Positions 1 to 7,980 of a DNA stretch of 64,000 nucleotides are shown here, in pieces (the first letter of the stretch is position 1; each line of letters opens with the position of its first letter). The notes under the pieces were generated by a model. That model ran no database searches. It had not been told where the DNA came from and saw only the letters and a list, made by a program, of their open reading frames with translations. The translations under genes and the position numbers were made by a program. Source of the stretch: an uncultured Bacteroidales bacterium (GTDB taxonomy: Bacteria; Bacteroidota; Bacteroidia; Bacteroidales; FEN-979); contig CAIRDP010000040.1 of assembly GCA_903877385.1 (NCBI GenBank), positions 1-64,000 of the forward strand, in the 5' to 3' direction.

Positions 1-53
1 CCGATATAAATATTCTGTCCTGTAAAATCAATTTTGTTACTTTGTGTTTGCAT
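1..53 (-). CDS. N-terminus of probable IS110-family transposase (partial, runs off left edge)
   Basis: An ATG at 51-53 (minus) opens a frame that stays open to the window edge. Only 17 full codons are visible: MQTQSNKIDFTGQNIYI. The pattern F-T-G-Q-x-I-Y-x-G is what I know from the start of Bacteroidota IS110-type transposases, where it leads into the first catalytic-Asp segment (GIDVHKKSW). Known: IS110 enzymes are DEDD transposases, and in studied members a bridge RNA from the IS non-coding end guides target choice. Inference: an insertion sequence sits directly downstream of the large terminase gene. The call rests on a very short match and a phage structural gene remains possible. Confidence 0.42.
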   Translation of the reverse strand, partial: MQTQSNKIDFTGQNIYI

Positions 54-115
54 AAGTCTGGTTTTTTATGGTTTGTAGAATGCTATCCTAAAACTAATAA
101 ATTTCCAGGCTTATG

Positions 116-1600
116 CTACTTTTTTGCAAACATAGGACCTACCGATTGGAAGAACATCCAATAGTACAGGTTATCGACTGCATCGGAAAGATCGGTTGCC
201 TTCCATCGTGGCTCCCTGGTATTGCGCTCGCTGCGCTTATCCTTTTTGATTTCATCGGGAAGGATCGGTGCATTCTCCATTGAGAAAAACGTTTCATAAG
301 CATTCACCGTATTGATACGGAAGGTAGGCACGCTGTTATACTCTCCCATCAAGAACTTGTGCCAAAACTGAAACTTATCCATATGCGGCGCTTCATACAA
401 TTCAGCTCTCAGGTACACTTCCCACCCTGCTTTCGTAAGCATTTCAGTCACGTCATCAAAATAGGTCTGCCGGCTTGCTGCATCGTTCTTCCTTCTGCCA
501 TCACTTCCGCCATACAGATACACTTCTTTGGTCGGATGGTATTCATAATAGGTGATGAACTTATTTACGACTGTCTTTAATGTTTCATTCTCAACAAAGA
601 AATTCTTAATGATCGGCATTTCCCTTGCGTCGTTGTGCATCTGCGCAACCACAATGCAATTCTGTGTACTTCCGAAATCAAAGGAAACGGAAAGCGGTTC
701 GTTCTTGTAACAATCTCCATCCCCCCTTGAATCCTGCACCGGCTGCTTGGTGGGATCCTGGTGTATCCGGTCATAATAAGAGTAATCATAACACCCGGCA
801 TAGCCGTGCATCTTTTCAGACAACAGCGGATAAAATTTATTGACGTTTTGGGAACGTCTTTTATTGAGAACTTCCAGGTTATAGATCACCGTGGGCAAGG
901 TCCGTTTCAGGTCACGGAAATAATTCTCGCCCAGGATCTTGATATTTTCATAGGCTGAAGCTTCAAGGTACATGTACCGGTGAGGCAGTTTGGTCTGCAA
1001 CGCTTCATACTCAAACACCCAGTCGCCTTCGGAAGAAAGCGGCATGGATCCAAGCAGCAGCGTGCCATGATGAAAATACAGATGCCCAAACCGATCCACA
1101 TTGCCACGGTTTGCCGGCATCACATCACTATCAATGGCGTATTTCTTAAGCTTGGTGGCTTCATCAAAGATCAATCCGTCATAGGATCCGCTTCTGGCCA
1201 TTTCAGGCCGGTCGAATGAATTGAATTCAAGAACGAAGCCATTGAAAAAGTGAATGCAGTTTGCGTAGTCCAGGGGCGGCTGGTAGGACTCCGGCCACTT
1301 GAGGTTCGAAGGCGCCTTACGGCCTACAAAATAATGGATATCCCGATACAGTCCAAGACGTTCCCAATGATCAATGATCGGTGGCAATGACTTGGTGCGG
1401 ATATGGAAATAGGTCAGACCATTGAGGGAAACCTTTCCTCGAGGCATGGCCGAGAGGTATTTGATCACTTCATCGGCGATGATGGTCGTTTTACCAACAC
1501 CACGGCCACCGATAAACATTTTATGCGGTTGCAGACCATATTTAATAACCAACTGAGGATTATTATAATAGGGTGCAGGCTTAATTTCAATTTGAGTCAT
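116..1600 (-). CDS. terL: Phage terminase large subunit (TerL)
   Basis: This is the ATPase-nuclease motor that packages phage DNA into proheads. Numbered from the ATG at 1600, residues 31-38 form a Walker A loop (GGRGVGKT) and 143-147 a Walker B (LIFDE). The C-terminal half has the RNase H-like nuclease signature: Asp308 in SFDFGS and a terminal D-x-x-D-A-x-D motif near 470-476. About 494 residues fits a full TerL. The frame extends upstream to a TTG at 1642, with ATGs at 1627, 1612 and 1600. I prefer 1600 because it gives a 14-base overlap with the preceding gene, typical of terS-terL pairs; no start has a strong Shine-Dalgarno. A portal gene, normally next, is not seen: a probable transposase begins 62 bases downstream. 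Confidence 0.85.
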   Translation of the reverse strand: MTQIEIKPAPYYNNPQLVIKYGLQPHKMFIGGRGVGKTTIIADEVIKYLSAMPRGKVSLNGLTYFHIRTKSLPPIIDHWERLGLYRDIHYFVGRKAPSNLKWPESYQPPLDYANCIHFFNGFVLEFNSFDRPEMARSGSYDGLIFDEATKLKKYAIDSDVMPANRGNVDRFGHLYFHHGTLLLGSMPLSSEGDWVFEYEALQTKLPHRYMYLEASAYENIKILGENYFRDLKRTLPTVIYNLEVLNKRRSQNVNKFYPLLSEKMHGYAGCYDYSYYDRIHQDPTKQPVQDSRGDGDCYKNEPLSVSFDFGSTQNCIVVAQMHNDAREMPIIKNFFVENETLKTVVNKFITYYEYHPTKEVYLYGGSDGRRKNDAASRQTYFDDVTEMLTKAGWEVYLRAELYEAPHMDKFQFWHKFLMGEYNSVPTFRINTVNAYETFFSMENAPILPDEIKKDKRSERNTREPRWKATDLSDAVDNLYYWMFFQSVGPMFAKK

Positions 1601-2270
1601 CGTCTGTATCATCGTTAACCGGTTCATATTTTGTATCTTCAATCATCAGCATATTCATCACATCGGTAATCGGGCTTCGGTCCAGCATGGTCTGAACTTT
1701 CGCCTTCAGTTTTATCACTTCCTCCTGGACCTTCGGAGCAAGCATTTTAAAATATGGCGAGTTGACAAAATCAAGGGAAAGCGAAAGCACCTGAACGGGC
1801 GGCTGAATTTTTGTAATATCAGGCAAGTTGGGATCCTGCCGGTCAAGGCAATTGGCCTTGATCAATTTTCCCAATGCATTGCTCATGGCATCGAAATCCT
1901 TGGCTATATAGGCCATTCGGTACATGTCGATACACCATTGCGAAACGATATATCTCAAGCCCTCGGTTGAGGCCTTGTTAACATCTCCAAAAAGCATCTT
2001 GGCATTGCGTATGTCTTTGTAGGCCGTGAAGTTGGATATGTTATACATCTTCATCAGGATCCTTGCCGCGTTGGCATCGGTTTCATTCTTGGAAACAAAC
2101 AGGGAGTGTGCTGTTTCCCAGCGATGAAGAATATGAGTTTCCTCCTCGGAAAGTTTCCGGCCCTCAAGCAAATGATAACGGATCCGTTCATAGAGGGTAT
2201 CCTCTTGCAACCGATAATTGCGTTTTGGAAATTTACCGGCCGAGGATTTTAACATGCGTTCGTTTTCCAT
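1587..2270 (-). CDS. Putative phage terminase small subunit
   Basis: A 227-residue acidic-tailed protein directly upstream of terL and overlapping it. Small terminases recognise phage DNA and bring it to TerL; they vary greatly in sequence, so this call rests mainly on position. Residues about 60-95 (ARILMKMYNISNFTAYKDI) could form a DNA-binding helix-turn-helix, as expected at the N-terminal side of a TerS. The C-terminus ends in a run of Asp (DDTDDDSN). It starts with ATG at 2270 after an AT-rich leader. I do not recognise a specific family. Confidence 0.5.
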   Translation of the reverse strand: MENERMLKSSAGKFPKRNYRLQEDTLYERIRYHLLEGRKLSEEETHILHRWETAHSLFVSKNETDANAARILMKMYNISNFTAYKDIRNAKMLFGDVNKASTEGLRYIVSQWCIDMYRMAYIAKDFDAMSNALGKLIKANCLDRQDPNLPDITKIQPPVQVLSLSLDFVNSPYFKMLAPKVQEEVIKLKAKVQTMLDRSPITDVMNMLMIEDTKYEPVNDDTDDDSN

Positions 2271-2332
2271 AAATTTAATTTTTAATGATTTTGCGAAAAA
2301 TTATTTTTTTGATTCAAGGAACTGTCAGATGA

Positions 2333-2452
2333 TTATATAGATAGTATTCCGATCTTTCTTTTGCCATCGACAAGAATATCTATGATCGGTACCAGGCGAA
2401 ATTCATCTGGCAATTTGTCATGATACCCCCATTCATTGCGATCAATTCTCAT
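2333..2452 (-). CDS. Possible small protein of 39 residues
   Basis: A short frame from ATG 2452 encodes a 39-residue polar peptide (start MRIDRNEWGYHDKLPDEF, end RKIGILSI). It looks like ordinary protein rather than translated repeat DNA, unlike the longer open frame upstream of it (to 2812), which runs through the GTTGGG repeats and seems spurious. It lies between the primase-helicase and the terminase genes on the same strand. An A-rich stretch precedes the ATG, but there is no clear ribosome binding site. Function unknown; it could also be chance. Confidence 0.3.
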   Translation of the reverse strand: MRIDRNEWGYHDKLPDEFRLVPIIDILVDGKRKIGILSI

Positions 2453-2783
2453 ATTTTTTTTTACGTTTAGCGAAGGGTCATTTTCAGGCCCAACGTCCCA
2501 ACATCCCAACAAAAGCAGAAAAAAAGCAGTAACCCACTGAGAATGAATAGTAAATATTTTGTTGGGCCGTTCCAACCGAGCGTTGGGACGTTTTCCAGTC
2601 CCAACGAGCCATAATAAATCATCGAACCTGATCCCAACAGATCCCAACGTGAAATTAACATCCCAACGAAAATTGAAAAACATAACATACTGATATATAA
2701 GATTATAATATTTTATTATCATGTTTGTTGGGACGTTGGGACGTTGGGAGCAACATTTCAGGTAGGATTTTCCATGTGAATTT
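2453..2783. repeat. GTTGGGA(C) repeat region with inverted triple arrays
   Basis: This 331-base AT-rich spacer between the primase-helicase stop and a possible small gene holds 12 copies of GTTGGG or its complement CCCAAC. The left end has three CCCAAC units at 8-base spacing (2489, 2497, 2505); the right end has three GTTGGG units at 8-base spacing (2727, 2735, 2743). These outer arrays form a 22-base inverted repeat with one mismatch, 2489-2510 against 2727-2748. Inside are GTTGGG at 2561 and 2582 and CCCAAC at 2600, 2633, 2643 and 2662. It could be a protein-binding array, a replication-origin-like region, a folded RNA element or a miniature mobile unit. The repeats are seen directly; the role is unknown. 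Confidence 0.75.
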
Positions 2784-5700
2784 TCAGAACGGCAGCTCTT
2801 TTTGCTCAGCATTTAGTTGTGACAAAATTGCAGGGTCGTTTTGTTCGCAAGAAGCTGGCTCCTCGGTTTTAAACCGCTGAAGATCGATTCCCATGGCCTC
2901 AATTAATTTGTATTTAAGAGCAATACAACTGGTGTTGCGTTCGGCTCTTTTGATGACCTTATGGTTAATATTGGTTATGGGGTCCATCTCCCAAGATTCA
3001 ACCTGGTATATAAACCGGTGGCTGCTTACCTGGCCGATATAAGAAGGATGGTCTTTCAGGTACATACGAAGGGCATTGATCTTTAAACTTTCCGCACTGT
3101 GCATTTTCTGATAGATTTGAATCACATCGTTAACAATCAGGTATAACACCGGAGCTGATCCGCCATCCATAGAGATCACTTCTTTTTCTGTTTTTGATTT
3201 AATAATGGTTACGCTCGACTCGATTGATATATCAAACTCCCTTCCGCTGATGATCTGCCCCTGGGCATATAACATGCTGATGGTATTGAAAAATGTCGAT
3301 AAGCGGTTGCTGCTGCTCAGATCCTCGCTCTGGCGGGTAATCTGCCGTTTTGCATCTTCATAGAACTCATGGTAAGTGAAAGGCAGTGGAAGATCCTTTA
3401 CATGGTCTTCCCATAGTTTGGCTATGGCAATGAACAAACTCACCGTATTGATGATACGGGTCTGGTAGGATCCGCCTTCATTCTGAATATCGATCTTTAC
3501 CTGTTTCTGAGCATCCCTCATATAAGCGGCAAAGTACTTCTGCACGACTCCTCGGCGCTTGATGATCTCCATGGCTATATTGCTCAGCCCGTCACTTTCA
3601 CGGTCTTTCAGGTCATTAAACGCGGTTACTTCTTCATCGGTCCAGTTATCCTTTTTCGGAACGTGCTTTTGAACCACACGGTTGCCCAAGGCGCCATCGT
3701 CACGTTCGGGGCCTTCCTGCCCCAGTAACAGCGGACAGCCGTTGATTTTTGAAACGTCGATATCCTTGCTTGTGGCATCCTTTCGTTTCTGTTTTCCTTC
3801 ATTGTCATACACCGCGGCTTTCAATCCCTGGAACTTCACATCGGAGATCTGGTAATCGTTATATTCCTCGAAAATCACCGGGATATCCCGGAAGCGTTCA
3901 AGGCTGGTAAAGAATGCTGCATCGGTACCAGAGTTCAGGTTGAACATCGGGGCGCCATGCATAAACGGCGCACGGATGCTTTCCGCAATTTTTGATTTAC
4001 CGGATTCGGTAGGACCTATAAAAAACAAGGAGGTAAAAAAACGCTCGATCGGAAAGATAATCGAACGGTTGGCTGACAGGATGGCAAACAGAAGCGCCCA
4101 CATGCCATTGCCGCTATAACGGTATACGTTGTACATCAGCTGCGACCATTCTATCCATGAGGTTCTATGCTGTGGCTTGAACACCAAAAACCGGTCATAC
4201 TCATACCGGTCATTATCGGTACGCTGATCTTTATAGATTTTACTGAATGAAGGGGAATAGTAGGTCACGCTTTTGAACTTAACCAAACCGAGTTCATCGA
4301 CGTGGGTAAATGAATTGTCTGCAATGATGCCATTTGCAAAGGCAAAAAATCCTTCCGCTTGCCATCCGAAGGTCGAAAATTCCCAGCATTTGGGGAATTG
4401 GAGAGCGATGCTTTCAAGGATTTTCTCATGATGAAACGGTTTGCCGTTGGTAAAAATGTAGCCCCCGTTGTTCCACAGGAATTTCTTGAACTGCTGCAAT
4501 TCGACCATGTCACCACTCTTGAACTCTACATACTCGGCTGTATTAAGTTCAGAATGGAAAAGCTCTACAATCCGTTTATTTTTTGCCGGGTCAAGATCAT
4601 ACACCTGAAACAAGGGTTCCAAAAAGAAATTCCCAACCTTTACCAGCGTATTATCAAGGGTGCGGAACACATAGAATATTTTATTCCCTGTTTTGTTTTG
4701 TGCCGGGAAGAAACCGTATCGCTGGAAGAAACCCTGATCAACATAAGGGGGAAGGTGGGCGATATCGAAAACAAATTGCTGCTCATCGATAATAACTTGC
4801 TCCTGCTGCTGCACGGCCAGGTTCTTGCGTTTCTCGACAAACGGCCGCAACACCTTTGAAAATGATCCCTGGTTAAGACCGAACTTTTTTGCAATCTCGT
4901 TGGTCTTGATATGGATAATCGTATTGTCAAGTTTTGAAAGGAACTCAGCGGCCATCTCCACGAACTTCTTGGAACGTTTGGTATCGCTCTGACGCATCAA
5001 ACGGTAACTTAAACCACTTACATAGAAATCTAAAAAGTCAATGTAAACGGATGCTTTGAGATCATCGCCCGACTCATCAACCGAGCTATCCTCCCGCACT
5101 TCAACACGCAAACCTTGTTCAGTGAGCATCCGGCCCGCTTCGGCCAGAGGGAATTCAATATCTTGTTCATCCACCACCAGGGCAAGTCCTTCAACTTTGA
5201 CATTCCTGGTAAGTTTAGCCAGGCGAAAAATATCATCTTTCTTCAGAGGGCCATTCGGCAAACTGATGGTGTTTTCTTTTCCCTCGGCGTGATATGAAAC
5301 AACTCCCTTGGGATCTGAAAGCAAAATTGCGTATCCGGTTTCAAGAATCATTGCCTGGGCAGCCTCAAGACCAAAGAAACCCATTTGCTGTTGTTCAACC
5401 TTTGGAAGTTGCTTTTTAACATGTTTGTCAAGGTCCTCTCGTCTCACATCAAGCTTCTTTGAAATATCTCCGATCAGGTACCCGCGCGACTGTTCATCGC
5501 CGATGAGCGATATCTGGGAAACAAGTTCTTTGACCAGCCTGGCTTTTTGAAGCGGATCCTTATCCACTGCTTCCCTGACCATTTCAATTCGGAAAGAAAC
5601 AATATCCTTTCGGTTCTCGGCGATGAAAGCTTTTAGGGTTTCTGCTCCATAGTTCAAAACAAAAGAATCAGGATCCTCTCCATCAGGCAGCACGACCAGG

Positions 5701-6716
5701 TAAACATCAAGGCCCATCTGAAGAGGGACTTTGATGTTTGAGATACTGGCCCTTATTCCGGCCATATCGCCATCATACACGATCGTTATGCAATTGGTGA
5801 GCGATTGGATCATCTTTACCTGATCCTCGCTAAGGGAAGTCCCTGAACCGGCCACTACATTCTTAATCCCGGCCAGATGCCAGCTGATCAGATCGGTTTG
5901 ACCTTCTACCAGCAGGCAGTCATTCTCTTTCATGATCTCCTTTTTCGCCTGGTATAGTCCATAAAGGAACTTGCTCTTTTTGAACACCTCGGTTTCGGCG
6001 CTGTTCAGGTACTTGGGTTTATCCTTCTCAGAGGTGATGATCCTGCCGGTGAAACCGATGATTCGGCCTGATCGGTCAAGAAACGGAAACATGATCCGCT
6101 CGCGGAACGCATCATAATACTGTCCCTGATCATTTTTTTTTAAAAGCCCGGCTGCGGATAATAGTTCATTTGAAAAACCTGCTTCATGGGCTTCTCGCAT
6201 AAGATCATTGCCGCTGCCGGCATATCCTAGCATAAACAGGTCAATGGCCTGATCAAGTTGCCGCTTTTGCAGGTATGAACCTGCAGATGGAGTGCTCAGA
6301 AGGTTGCGTGAAAAATACTGCTGTGCCCATTTCAAAGCGGCAAAGATGCCATCACGGCGTTTCTCGGCATCGGTATACTGGATATCAGATCCATTCTGTT
6401 GGATCGGAATTCCATAATGATTTGCAATATAAGTAAGCGCTTCGGCATAGCTCATTGCTTCATGTTCGCGAAGGAACCCGATGGCATCGCCGGACTTGCC
6501 ACAGCCGAAACATTTGTAGGATCCCCGCACAGGGTTCACCATGAAACTGGGAGTTTTTTCATGATGGAATGGGCAATAGGCCGTATAGTTGACGCCCTTT
6601 TTTCTCAGCATTACGAAATCACCAATGATATCGGCAATTCGGGTGGCGTCTTTAATTTCCTGGAAGTTCGATATCATGTTGAGGTTTTCGATAAGTGAGG
6701 TTGCTTCATTTTTCAT
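2784..6716 (-). CDS. Primase-helicase fusion (CHC2 zinc finger, Toprim, C-terminal P-loop ATPase)
   Basis: A 1310-residue replication protein of the phage-like element. The N-terminus matches DnaG primases: a zinc-binding C48-x2-H51-x17-C69-x2-C72, then a DnaG-like core and a Toprim domain at about 264-345 with E271 (VEGQTD) and the metal-binding pair D315/D317 (YDGDMAG). The middle is not clearly assigned. From about 640 it resembles the DUF927-type helicase or ATPase region, with Walker A at 901-909 (GPTESGKSK) and an acidic Walker B-like stretch near 946-952 (IPVIFEE). Inference: it primes and unwinds element DNA, replacing a separate DnaG and DnaB. DnaG proteins are usually about 600-650 residues, so this is about twice as long. 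It starts with ATG at 6716, 13 bases after the small HTH gene. Confidence 0.85.
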   Translation of the reverse strand: MKNEATSLIENLNMISNFQEIKDATRIADIIGDFVMLRKKGVNYTAYCPFHHEKTPSFMVNPVRGSYKCFGCGKSGDAIGFLREHEAMSYAEALTYIANHYGIPIQQNGSDIQYTDAEKRRDGIFAALKWAQQYFSRNLLSTPSAGSYLQKRQLDQAIDLFMLGYAGSGNDLMREAHEAGFSNELLSAAGLLKKNDQGQYYDAFRERIMFPFLDRSGRIIGFTGRIITSEKDKPKYLNSAETEVFKKSKFLYGLYQAKKEIMKENDCLLVEGQTDLISWHLAGIKNVVAGSGTSLSEDQVKMIQSLTNCITIVYDGDMAGIRASISNIKVPLQMGLDVYLVVLPDGEDPDSFVLNYGAETLKAFIAENRKDIVSFRIEMVREAVDKDPLQKARLVKELVSQISLIGDEQSRGYLIGDISKKLDVRREDLDKHVKKQLPKVEQQQMGFFGLEAAQAMILETGYAILLSDPKGVVSYHAEGKENTISLPNGPLKKDDIFRLAKLTRNVKVEGLALVVDEQDIEFPLAEAGRMLTEQGLRVEVREDSSVDESGDDLKASVYIDFLDFYVSGLSYRLMRQSDTKRSKKFVEMAAEFLSKLDNTIIHIKTNEIAKKFGLNQGSFSKVLRPFVEKRKNLAVQQQEQVIIDEQQFVFDIAHLPPYVDQGFFQRYGFFPAQNKTGNKIFYVFRTLDNTLVKVGNFFLEPLFQVYDLDPAKNKRIVELFHSELNTAEYVEFKSGDMVELQQFKKFLWNNGGYIFTNGKPFHHEKILESIALQFPKCWEFSTFGWQAEGFFAFANGIIADNSFTHVDELGLVKFKSVTYYSPSFSKIYKDQRTDNDRYEYDRFLVFKPQHRTSWIEWSQLMYNVYRYSGNGMWALLFAILSANRSIIFPIERFFTSLFFIGPTESGKSKIAESIRAPFMHGAPMFNLNSGTDAAFFTSLERFRDIPVIFEEYNDYQISDVKFQGLKAAVYDNEGKQKRKDATSKDIDVSKINGCPLLLGQEGPERDDGALGNRVVQKHVPKKDNWTDEEVTAFNDLKDRESDGLSNIAMEIIKRRGVVQKYFAAYMRDAQKQVKIDIQNEGGSYQTRIINTVSLFIAIAKLWEDHVKDLPLPFTYHEFYEDAKRQITRQSEDLSSSNRLSTFFNTISMLYAQGQIISGREFDISIESSVTIIKSKTEKEVISMDGGSAPVLYLIVNDVIQIYQKMHSAESLKINALRMYLKDHPSYIGQVSSHRFIYQVESWEMDPITNINHKVIKRAERNTSCIALKYKLIEAMGIDLQRFKTEEPASCEQNDPAILSQLNAEQKELPF

Positions 6717-6729
6717 TGATGCGGCTGGT

Positions 6730-6903
6730 TTATCGGCACTTTCGTAAGTCCTCTATTACTTCACTCTCAAAATAAAAAAGCTTGCCTCCAAGTTTATAAG
6801 AGCGGACAATACCCGCCTTGCTCCATTTATGGAGTGCAGGTCTGCTGATTCCCATCATTTTGCAGACATAATTTGCAGTAACCGGTTTTTCAATTCTTTC
6901 CAT
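6730..6903 (-). CDS. Small helix-turn-helix protein, excisionase/MerR-like (copy 1)
   Basis: A 57-residue protein of the HTH_17 or excisionase type. The helix-turn-helix is visible as NYVCKMMGISRPALHKWSKAG, followed by a wing (SYKLGGKLFYFESEVIEDL). Such proteins bind DNA to control excision, replication or early transcription of mobile elements. It is nearly identical in its core to the second copy at 7305-7484. It starts with ATG at 6903 and stops 13 bases before the primase-helicase gene, so the two are likely co-transcribed. A -7-like box lies 35 bases upstream. Confidence 0.8.
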   Translation of the reverse strand: MERIEKPVTANYVCKMMGISRPALHKWSKAGIVRSYKLGGKLFYFESEVIEDLRKCR

Positions 6904-7304
6904 TTTATTCTATATGTTTAGAAAAAATTACATGTGGCAAAAGTATGAAAGCAAAAATCAAAAAGCCGATAAAGTTATTAACAACACACTGATTATTAAC
7001 GTGTTATTAACGATTATTACAAGCGTTAACTAATTATTACGGATTTTTAATTCGTCGGTAACCCTAAAAAACTCAATTACCCTTTTTCCCGGAAAAAGAT
7101 GATCCCTTGGAGATCAGAAAATAGTTTTTGGAAAGAGGATTTATCGGCAATAATTACTGTGTTGGATTGAAAAAATATTACGGCCACGGAAATAATCGAA
7201 CCGTTTAGCTTTACGTTCTGAAAGCAGACCGGATTCTATAAGAATATCCTTTTGATACTTCGTTCTTATACACATTGTTAAAGACCATTGAATAATCCAG
7301 CTTT
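6904..7304. other. AT-rich intergenic region with TTATTAAC repeats
   Basis: About 400 bases without a convincing gene separate the two small HTH genes. The part nearest copy 1 resembles the leader of copy 2, sharing ATAAAGTTATTAACAAC. TTATTAAC occurs at 6975, 6993 and 7004, with a degenerate fourth unit near 7013, suggesting binding sites for the HTH proteins or an origin-like cluster. The rest (about 7050-7300) shows nothing I can assign. Confidence 0.5.
6938..6945 (-). promoter_or_regulatory. Bacteroidota -7 box for HTH copy 1
   Basis: Read on the minus strand this is TACTTTTG, a match to the TAnnTTTG -7 consensus, 35 bases upstream of the ATG at 6903. No well-spaced TTTG -33 element was found. 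The matching site of copy 2 is in the same relative place, which supports it. Confidence 0.4.
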
Positions 7305-7484
7305 TCAGCACTTTTTCAGGTCTTCCATGACTTCGCTTTCAAAATAAAATAGTTTGCCCCCGAGTTTATGTGAGCGCACAATTCCTGCTTTGCTCCATTT
7401 ATGGAGGGCCGGTCGGCTCACTCCGATCATTTTACAGATATAATAGGCTGTAACCGGTTTTTCAATGATAGATTTTTCGTTCAT
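7305..7484 (-). CDS. Small helix-turn-helix protein, excisionase/MerR-like (copy 2)
   Basis: A 59-residue paralogue of the protein at 6730-6903. The two share most residues from PVTA through FYFESEV, differing at the N-terminus (MNEKSIIEKP here) and in a few substitutions such as YYICKMIGVS for NYVCKMMGIS. The recognition-helix segment SRPALHKWSKAGIVRS is identical, so both probably bind related sites. It starts with ATG at 7484 and is the outermost recognisable gene of the element on this side. Likely role: regulatory or excision DNA-binding protein of the element. Confidence 0.8.
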   Translation of the reverse strand: MNEKSIIEKPVTAYYICKMIGVSRPALHKWSKAGIVRSHKLGGKLFYFESEVMEDLKKC

Positions 7485-7509
7485 GGCGTTTGTTAAAATT
7501 TACAAGCGG

Positions 7510-7538
7510 CAAAAATATAAAACAGGAATTTAATCAAA
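7510..7538 (-). promoter_or_regulatory. Promoter of HTH copy 2
   Basis: On the minus strand TTTG (7538-7535) is followed after 17 bases by TATTTTTG (7517-7510), matching the Bacteroidota -33/-7 pair. The start codon is 25 bases further on. The adjacent ATAAAGTTATTAACAAC (7541-7557) is shared with the leader of copy 1. Confidence 0.5.
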
Positions 7539-7795
7539 CAATAAAGTTATTAACAACTATCTGATATTTAACCTTTTAATTGTCATTTTTTCTCATTTCT
7601 TCTCTTTTTTTCTCATTTATTCTCCTTTCGTTTCCTTATTTCTCTTTTGTCACCTTATTTACACCTGAGATTAACCTGGTAGAAATAGATGGAACCAATA
7701 TTAGATCAAGCGCTATAATATTACACTTAGAATTAATCTAAGTAACTTTATAAAAAATTTGTACTTTTGACAGAAGAAAAAAAAGGACCAGAATA

Positions 7796-7819
7796 GATCC
7801 TGAAATCAGGTTCAGGATC
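7796..7819. other. Perfect 9-base inverted repeat (hairpin)
   Basis: GATCCTGAA (7796-7804) and TTCAGGATC (7811-7819) are exact complements around a 6-base loop. No T-run follows, so it is not a simple terminator. It may be a recombinase or repressor site, or an RNA hairpin, near the inferred border. Confidence 0.55.
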
Positions 7820-7928
7820 CCAGATGGACCCAAAAAAGAGGTGAAAATGTACTTGCCTAATCACTTGCCTAACGACACCGACTACCTCACGAAACACTAA
7901 TAAAATCAATAAGTTTAAAAAGTCATAA

Positions 7929-7950
7929 GAATCGCGCCGGGATCACAAAG
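7929..7950 (+). other. Candidate attachment site: tRNA 3'-end-like remnant
   Basis: The stretch GAATCGCGCCGGGATCACA fits the 3' end of a tRNA: T-loop end GAATC, the rest of the T-stem, a 7-base acceptor strand and discriminator A. No matching 5' half lies upstream, so it is not a complete tRNA. Known: many phages and integrative elements use tRNA 3' ends as attB and leave such a copy at one border. The following plus-strand terminator would be that tRNA's original one. The other att copy is outside the window, so this is inference. Confidence 0.4.
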
Positions 7951-7980
7951 TACCCCTTGAAAATCAGGCCAAAAACACGG

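Noticed and set aside
2467-2812. Open frames on the minus strand across the GTTGGG repeats (159 and 73 residues)
   Set aside because: Their sequences are translations of the repeat DNA (RWD, LG and VG runs) and overlap each other and the primase-helicase end. Only the last 39 codons look protein-like.
4359-4859. 166-codon plus-strand frame inside the primase-helicase gene
   Set aside because: A shadow of the real gene on the other strand; no domain and no start signals.
7848-7901. 17-codon frame after an AGAGGTG-like ribosome binding site
   Set aside because: Too short to support; it overlaps the direct repeats and no related peptide is known to me.
7929-7950. A complete tRNA gene at the element border
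   Set aside because: No D-arm, anticodon arm or 5' acceptor strand can be found upstream, so only a 3' remnant is proposed.
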